DNA of 64,000 bases, taken from Manduca sexta. Its lineage: Eukaryota > Arthropoda > Insecta > Lepidoptera > Sphingidae. The notes beneath the pieces are model-generated. The model was not told the origin of the DNA. It did no database searches and was given only the letters and a program-made list of their open reading frames with translations. Shown in pieces: positions 58,206-64,000 of this stretch (its first letter is position 1; each line of letters begins with the position of its first letter). Location of the stretch: positions 7,874,001 through 7,938,000 of the forward strand of contig NC_051120.1 in NCBI RefSeq assembly GCF_014839805.1, in the 5' to 3' direction. The position numbers were made by a program, and so were the translations under genes.

Positions 58206-58904
58206 TAGCTCCGCTCGCAGCTTCGCCCGCGTGGATTTCGGACTTCAAAAATGGAGCCGGTCGCGAACGTTCGAGAATGTTCGTTTTACGAAGCTACTCG
58301 CTAGGTGATTCGCTAGCCTCTAGGTGCCAAGCAAGCCGCCTGCCTGTGCGTTCGCGACCTTATATATATACAAAAATAATCCTTATAGCATGATTCAGTA
58401 TTCACGCATGATGGCTTATTATTAGCGTATTTCATGTATAACTTTGGTGTTTCTATACCGATTTCTATGATTTTTTTTTATGGAATATTTAATAATGTTA
58501 ACTTTTTTAATTAGGGATGACTGAGAGTGTTATAAACGTAAGAGTAGACAAATATAATGAGAAAGCTTCGAACTGCTAAGCTATCGGGACTTACACGTAT
58601 TATTGTGAGTCAACCATAAAAGATAGACATATGCTGTCGTTAGATATTTTTTACATAATTTTAAGGAGAACATTTCCGTCATACATGATTTCTGTGTAGC
58701 TTTAACCATTAAGGTTGCACACGCGACGGAAGCTTAAAAAATGGAGTAACTTCTCCCGTTTTCCCAACATTTCCCTTCACTGCTCTGCTCCTATTAATTG
58801 TAGCGTGATAAAAAGTATACTATAACCAGCACAGGAGTATGACAAATAATTGTACCAAGTTTCGTTAAAATCCGTCGAGTAGTTTTTGTTTCTATAACGG
58901 TTAT

Positions 58905-58937
<33 letters not shown>

Positions 58938-59065
58938 AATTTTACTAATTGCATTTTTGGCATTAGTATCGATCCCTAATCACCCCCTGATAGTTATTTT
59001 GGAAATATATTTCATGTACAGAATTGACTTCTCTACAGATTTATTATAAGTATAGATATAGATAG
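58206..59065 (+). repeat. Long family G copy with a different internal segment
   Basis: Starts 'tagctccgctcgcagcttcg' and 'cccgcgtggatttcgg', and from 58703 ('taaccattaaggttgcacac') follows the copy at 45797 to 'ttattataagtatagatat'. Its (CAGA) run is longer, about seven units at 58907-58935. Bases 58256-58702 have no match to the other copy and carry a heat-shock-element-like array. Confidence 0.8.
58264..58283. promoter_or_regulatory. Perfect four-unit heat-shock-element-like array
   Basis: GAACGTTCGAGAATGTTC: GAA at 58265, TTC at 58270, GAA at 58275 and TTC at 58280, exactly five bases apart, the binding pattern of heat-shock factor. ggtcgcgaacg at 58259 is inverted at 58349, and TTATATATATA begins at 58360. 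No coding frame follows. Confidence 0.5.
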
Positions 59066-59159
59066 ATTATAACGCAGTGATGTAGTGATTCCACGCCTTA
59101 CATAAATTTGACGACTGACTGTTACATAAATACTGCACTTTTAGTAAGCAAAACTTAGA

Positions 59160-59298
59160 ATTAAGCTCTGCATACTATTTCGCTAAGCTTGCCATCTCAA
59201 GACATTAGAGAGTTTCATAATACTTAGTAATTACGCTCGCTAATGTGCTTTACGCTAGAAAAGTGGGCACACAAAGCTTCTCGGCGGCAGTTAATGAA
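59160..59298 (-). repeat. Degenerate family A copy
   Basis: 'cgctaagcttgccatctcaa', 'agtaattacgctcgctaatg' and 'cttctcggcggcagttaatg' follow family A in order. Confidence 0.5.
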
Positions 59299-60074
59299 AT
59301 AAGAGTATAGTATAGAATAATATATATCGATTACAATATCAGTCCATAATTGTTTCTATTGGTTTTATAAATTACTCTCATTTCTCTATTTTCATAGATA
59401 ATTGACCTTATTAGATATTAATAAAACGACAAAATTCCTTATCCTCATAAAATATTAATCACAAGAATATGTAAATCAAATTTCTTTCGAGATATAATTA
59501 ATTATGATTATACTAAAATATGGCTTCATACTAATATAAATTCTCTAACTTAGTAATATCCAGAAGAAAACAACGTTTATTAGCTAAAACATAAGATTCA
59601 ACAAACCCATTCCATTAGTGTTTTACGTGACTCGGTAACGTTCGCAATGAAGACATATGGTAGATTTAGCGTTTGCATAACAAATACCATGGCTGTTTTG
59701 TTCCCTTTAATTAAGACTAATTGCGCCCCCCCGGATAACGTAAGAATACAGATACGAACGAGGGACGAATCGCAATGGTCCTAGAGGGAGAACTTGCCAC
59801 GTTTATTAGCTACACTTCATCTACTAGAATGTAATAGAGTTTACGTCAGTTGGTAAGATCTGAGTCAAAGATGAGATGTTAAAAAAGAAAATTCAGAAAA
59901 AATTAAGTAAATAAATTTTAGTTACATATAAAGAAAATATTACAATGAGTTATATTACTTAGTATAGCATCGTGAATAATTAATTATATTTTTACAAAAA
60001 CAAATAAGGACTTTTTACATGGCCAATTTCATTTATGTAGCAAACCTATTATTATCCTTATACATAATATTATA
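59299..60074. other. AT-rich spacer, nothing recognised
   Basis: No feature I can support. Confidence 0.5.
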
Positions 60075-60233
60075 AAACCCAGTCCTTGTCATCTCTTTGT
60101 GCCTGAACAAGATAAAACTCAATAATAACCAAAAGGATTTTGATCAAAATTAATATTGAGATAGTTTGAGATCGTAGATAGGATATAGGCTAATTTTTAT
60201 CCCATAAAAACTCTTATCGGGCGAAGCCCCTTA
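60075..60233 (-). repeat. Family G copy, degenerate
   Basis: 'ggattttgatcaaaattaat', 'gagatagtttgagatcgtag', 'ggatataggctaatttttat' and 'cttatcgggcgaagcccc'. Confidence 0.6.
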
Positions 60234-60270
60234 TAAATTATAGTAAAACAAAAAATAATATTTACTTATT

Positions 60271-60331
60271 CTAATATCTCCTGCGTAATTGACTGATCTC
60301 CGTAAAGATTGGCCGCCGTGGCCGAACTCGG
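60271..60331 (+). repeat. SINE family D, 3' end
   Basis: 'ctaatatctcctgcgtaatt', 'gactgatctccgtaaagatt' and 'ggccgccgtggccgaactcg', the last part of family D. Confidence 0.65.
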
Positions 60332-61536
60332 TTAACAAGGAATCACCATGCAACACTTCATCACTGTTTATTGTTCAGACCATTTGCAAGCACCGTCTTC
60401 ATTCAGTAAAAAGCAACTTAACACTTCCCTCACACATAGTTTCGATGCAGCGCGAGAATTCCCTGTGTTGTGGATAGCAAAGAACTTCTATCCTCAAACT
60501 GAACAAACGGAAAATTAAATTAATGAAACTTAGTCCATCCAACACATAAACGCATGAGAACTCCACGAGTGTTGATTCTTCGCGGATGGAAATTAATTTT
60601 CGCGTCTCTTGTTATGAGATTTTACTTTAGTCATTTTAAGAAAAATATGTTTTATTACGTTTTATTTTTCCCTGTTTTAAGTTAGTGTTAGTGGTAACAC
60701 GCCGCTTTAATTATAGAGGTATCCAATCAAGATTGCTTGTACTATAACTGATTTTAACTTTCGGGATAAAAGTTTTGCCAAAATCATAATCCGGGTCTTT
60801 ATGGCAAATCTTTCCATTGGTTTCGGGACTAACACACTCCTAAACACCGATTTACTTGTAAAAAATGATAAACGTCTATAAATCTTTGTAAACTATCGCA
60901 TTTACCTGTGAAAACTGAGGTTGGGTAGATAATTTTATTCAAATGTGAAAACCAAAACTACTTTTACCATTTCAAATGGCCATGTACGATTCTCCTGTTG
61001 CCAATATCTCTGTTCATTTTACGACAGACACCTCATTAAAATCTTTAACACAATTTCCTAGAAAATGCTTACAAATAGACCACATTTTCTCATTAAACAT
61101 CGTACTATGTAGCCGCAAACGACGCAGTTAGATCCAAATGCATTAGAATAATAAATAAAGTTAGCGAAGCATTTTCTACATGTTCCGGTCCATAAACGAT
61201 TCAGTTTATTTCCTTTGCCTCTAAAAAAAATAAACAATTTTATAAAGCGTTCGGTATGGGACAATTCTATTTCTCGCTTCAACTATACAGTTTAAAACGG
61301 TAAAGTCACGTAGCCAGAAAATCGTATTTGCCCCACAAACACGTACCAATAAACTGTTAACTTCGATATATCCCACTGTTATACGACAAAGCTTATTTGG
61401 GATCGCATTCGGTTTATTTTTGTCATTGTGTTGGAGTTCGAAAATTAATTTTCTCTGCACCACATTATCGCTTTCTCTTAAATCGGTTACGTGTAGAACT
61501 CATACGATAGAAAAATAATATATTGAAATTATTGCA
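60332..61536. other. Spacer, nothing recognised
   Basis: Overlapping minus-strand frames at 61058-61282 and 61221-61463 show no motif that I know. Confidence 0.45.
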
Positions 61537-61803
61537 ATGAATAACAACGCGAACTATAATTTACTGAAACATAAATATTTAGTTAATTTACTTAACAAAA
61601 ATCAACATATAACATACTTTTTTTTACTTCATGAATTCTATATATACCGATTTAGAGTAGATACTTTTAAAATATTACGTTGTCTTATTACGTCTGAAAA
61701 TATAAGAATTAGACACGAAACAGCCATGCGCTTAATAAAATGCACCACATACTATTATCACTTATTAGACTTCTACCGCAAACACCAAGGTGGGCGCCAA
61801 TAA
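61537..61803 (+). pseudogene. Uncharacterised 88-codon frame before tRNA-Phe
   Basis: Starts at an ATG at 61537 and ends HQGGRQ-stop 89 bases before the tRNA-Phe at 61893. A basic, Tyr/Leu-rich sequence with no signal peptide or clear membrane span. The C-terminal third can be aligned loosely with the frame at 57118-57327 (V.TF near the start, HxGGRQ at the end). AT-rich codons match the surroundings. It may be a decayed copy of the same unit or chance. No function is proposed. Confidence 0.25.
61783..61800 (-). other. PBS-like block, copy 3
   Basis: On the minus strand TTGGCGCCCACCTTGGTG. One base differs from the 57 kb blocks within the first 15. Again upstream of a tRNA-Phe and pointing away from it. 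Confidence 0.4.
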
Positions 61804-61892
61804 TTCATGAGAAGATTCCTAGTGTTAATATTTTAAGTTAATACAGGGTTTATGTAAACCACCCGTTCACTTGTTTTGACGCAACCTACAAG

Positions 61893-61965
61893 GCCGAAAT
61901 AGCTCAGTTGGGAGAGCGTTAGACTGAAGTTCTAGAGGTCCCTGGTTCGATCCCTGGTTTCGGCA
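61893..61965 (+). tRNA. tRNA-Phe (GAA), variant
   Basis: 73 bases, anticodon loop CTGAAGT (GAA anticodon, position 38 T in place of A) and stem ttaga/tctag with one T-G pair. The T stem is cctgg/cctgg, so the middle pair is T-T. Acceptor and D arms are as in the other copies, A and B boxes are intact, and a T5 run follows about ten bases on. Likely still a tRNA gene, but with a weakened T stem it could be failing. Confidence 0.85.
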
Positions 61966-62217
61966 GGGTTTCTTATTTTTGTCATATTTTATATTAATTA
62001 ATAATGACTGAAGAAAATAGAGTTCTATTTTCTTTGTTTGTGTTTTGTTAATTGTAAATCGAGACACTATGGATTATCATAACTTGTTTATAATTCTTAA
62101 ATGTATGATTCTTATATTAGAAGCCATAATTAGTTTATAGTACAACAAACCCAAATGTTTTAAAGAATAAAAGGCATTATAAATAATATTATGTCAATAA
62201 AATACCTTAATTTCTAA

Positions 62218-62233
62218 TGGCGCCCACCGTGTT
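62218..62233 (+). other. PBS-like block, copy 4
   Basis: TGGCGCCCACCGTGTT. Here no tRNA gene lies at the usual distance, so the block is not simply part of a tRNA flank. Confidence 0.35.
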
Positions 62234-63273
62234 ATTTCTACCATCTTCAGCTATCTATATGTAACGCTATATTAAAGGCGGTATTTTAGATTTCTAAACT
62301 TTAAACCCATAAATATGCAACTGTACCTATATAAAATAAGATATTGACACACATCAAAGGTGAAGTGAAATAGGCCCGAATATCAAACATTTAAGTTTGT
62401 CTACTCTGTTGACGATCCACAATCAGACTGGGTGTGCACGCGTTATCTCGAATGACAGCCAAATTACCGAAGCATATCTCGGACGCAAGGGCATAAAATG
62501 TAGCGAACTTTTAATAAGTTTTTATCATTTAGAAATCTCGTGTTTGCGTTTTGAAAAATGCTGTTATCGATTAGGGGGAAATATTTAAGATTATGTACGT
62601 AAAAATTGAATTTAAGATTATATTATATGACATCTTAGTCATATATTGTATATACTTTTAACACAATTCTTAAATACATACGTATCTGCGTTATTTGATA
62701 ACAATTTTTGACCGTCTCTGTTCGAAGTAATGGGCCAGGCCAGCATAAGCCTACCAGGCAAAATAAGCATCTTTATTTACGTCGCTATTATTGTCTTTTA
62801 CGTCTGAAATATAGAATTTTAAATTATGCATTTATATAGCAAAAACTCCGTTATCGATATGAATGCAAAAATAAATATTTGTAATATAAGTATAGTGCTT
62901 ATTTACCTTAACAATTCTAACCGCTACCACCTATAACTTGTTACCAGCTCATCGGTCGCGAGTTTTGTGTTCCTATGAATATCGTATGTCCATGTGGGAA
63001 TAGTGACTAATTTAACCACAGCGTGCAATCACACAAATCGACGGACCGTGACAATAGTCTCCGATGGAAAATTTCAATAGGATTATAATCAATATAAAAC
63101 CTTGGTACATTATACAGGGTCATTTAGACATTGCGTTACTAAATGTAATTTAATATTTATATTATTACTTCTTATATATTTTATATCATTATTTCTCAGA
63201 CGCATGAAATCGCGAGCAGTTACTCGTTGAGAATGAATAAAGGATGTTGGCCTATTTCTACTAAGATACCACA
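62234..63273. other. AT-rich spacer, nothing recognised
   Basis: No feature I can support between the block at 62218 and the next tRNA. Confidence 0.5.
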
Positions 63274-63346
63274 GCCGAAATAGCTCAGTCGGGAGAGCGT
63301 TAGACTGAAGATCTAAAGGTCCCCGGTTCAATCCCGGGTTTCGGCA
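63274..63346 (+). tRNA. tRNA-Phe (GAA)
   Basis: 73 bases, like the copy at 21202 except for TAGCTCAGTCGG in the D arm. Perfect T stem cccgg/ccggg, anticodon GAA, T7 terminator within 15 bases. Its upstream flank lacks the block found next to the 57 kb and 61.9 kb copies. Confidence 0.97.
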
Positions 63347-63429
63347 AATAGATTACTTTTTTTATTAATGAAAAACAATTTGTACGAAATAATTGTCGCC
63401 ATTTTTAAATTCGGGCACGGAAAAAAACC

Positions 63430-63654
63430 TCACTGCACTAAATGGTAAGTGGAATGGGGTTCAATAGAATGTCGACTGACGAGAGATGATTACCCCGCGG
63501 CAGTCGACACAATTAAGCCGGCCTGTCGGAACCGGATATACACAGGCTGATCTGGAACGCGACACTTACGTGAGCCACTATGACGGGTTTTAACATCTTG
63601 TGTACGGTGGTCACTGTGCGGGCGGATATATAAAATATCCTTCGACCAGCAAAA
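63430..63654 (-). repeat. Family B, near full length
   Basis: 'gcactaaatggtaagtggaa', the 'gtcgactgacgagagatgat' core, 'ggaaccggatatacacaggc' and the 5' hairpin 'ggcggatatataaaatatcc'. Confidence 0.8.
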
Positions 63655-64000
63655 CTTAGCCGCATGTACCTCATATATAATGTAAAATATCTAGCAGTTC
63701 TCACCAATCTTAAACCATCAATTGATGCGCTCGAACTAACATTAGTTTAAAAAAACTCAGTAAAGACATCTACAAATTGAACATCTATAGAATTACACCG
63801 TCCGAGAATAAGGACAAAAGAACGGACGATCGACTTATCATCTCCGAAGGTTTGTCTAACAAAGAGCTTAACTTTTAATTGGACCCTAAATCTGAGATAT
63901 TTGGAAACGAGGCGTCCTTTGTTTCCCTTAATTCCCGTTCACCTGGTACAATTTTCTTTAAGAACCCTTTGAAGTTAGGAATTTATAAAGTTTTCTAGCA
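63655..64000. other. Spacer to the window end, nothing recognised
   Basis: No family match. Confidence 0.5.

Overview
The window looks like gene-poor intergenic DNA of an insect, most probably a moth or butterfly. This rests on interspersed-repeat families that I recognise from lepidopteran genomes, RTE-type LINE 3' ends, and two short (TTAGG)n tracts of the arthropod telomere type. I found no conserved multi-exon protein gene, no bacterial-style operon, no CRISPR array and no rRNA. Nearly all open frames of 60-130 codons are chance frames or lie inside repeats.

The clearest genes are tRNA-Phe (anticodon GAA): one alone at 21.2 kb, and a dispersed cluster at 56.9-63.3 kb with four intact copies and one broken copy. 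The two minus-strand copies at 56.9 and 57.4 kb are tandem duplicates that carry their flank with them. In that flank, and at two further places, lies a block beginning TGGCGCCCACCGTGG. From memory it resembles a retroelement primer-binding site for tRNA-Lys(CUU). Read in the tRNA direction, the same block ends short decayed open frames in GGRQ.

The rest is layered mobile-element debris, which I labelled by family from comparisons within the window. Three are tRNA-derived SINEs with pol III A and B boxes (C, D, E). Two are poly-A-tailed families (A, B) that share a 5' hairpin plan. F is RTE LINE 3' ends (13.6, 8.2 and 49.7 kb). G is a family with a 'gcttcgcccgcgtg' head. H is a short family around 'gacgtttcgaag'. 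I and J are MITEs, and one I copy sits inside a J copy at 42.5 kb. K is a GC-rich element, one copy of which has a perfect 13-bp target-site duplication (43.6-44.4 kb). There is also a fold-back element (4.4 kb), a probable solo LTR (41.7-42.0 kb), and a 540-bp GA-rich hexanucleotide satellite (6.6-7.1 kb) grown from the tail of a G element.

The items most worth a second look are the tRNA-Phe duplication unit with its PBS-like block, the nested MITE insertion whose empty site can be read from its host, the K element, the hairpin shared by A and B, and a perfect four-unit heat-shock-element-like array inside a G element. Family names A-K are labels for this window only, and boundaries are good to about 5-20 bases unless a target duplication or terminal repeat fixes them.
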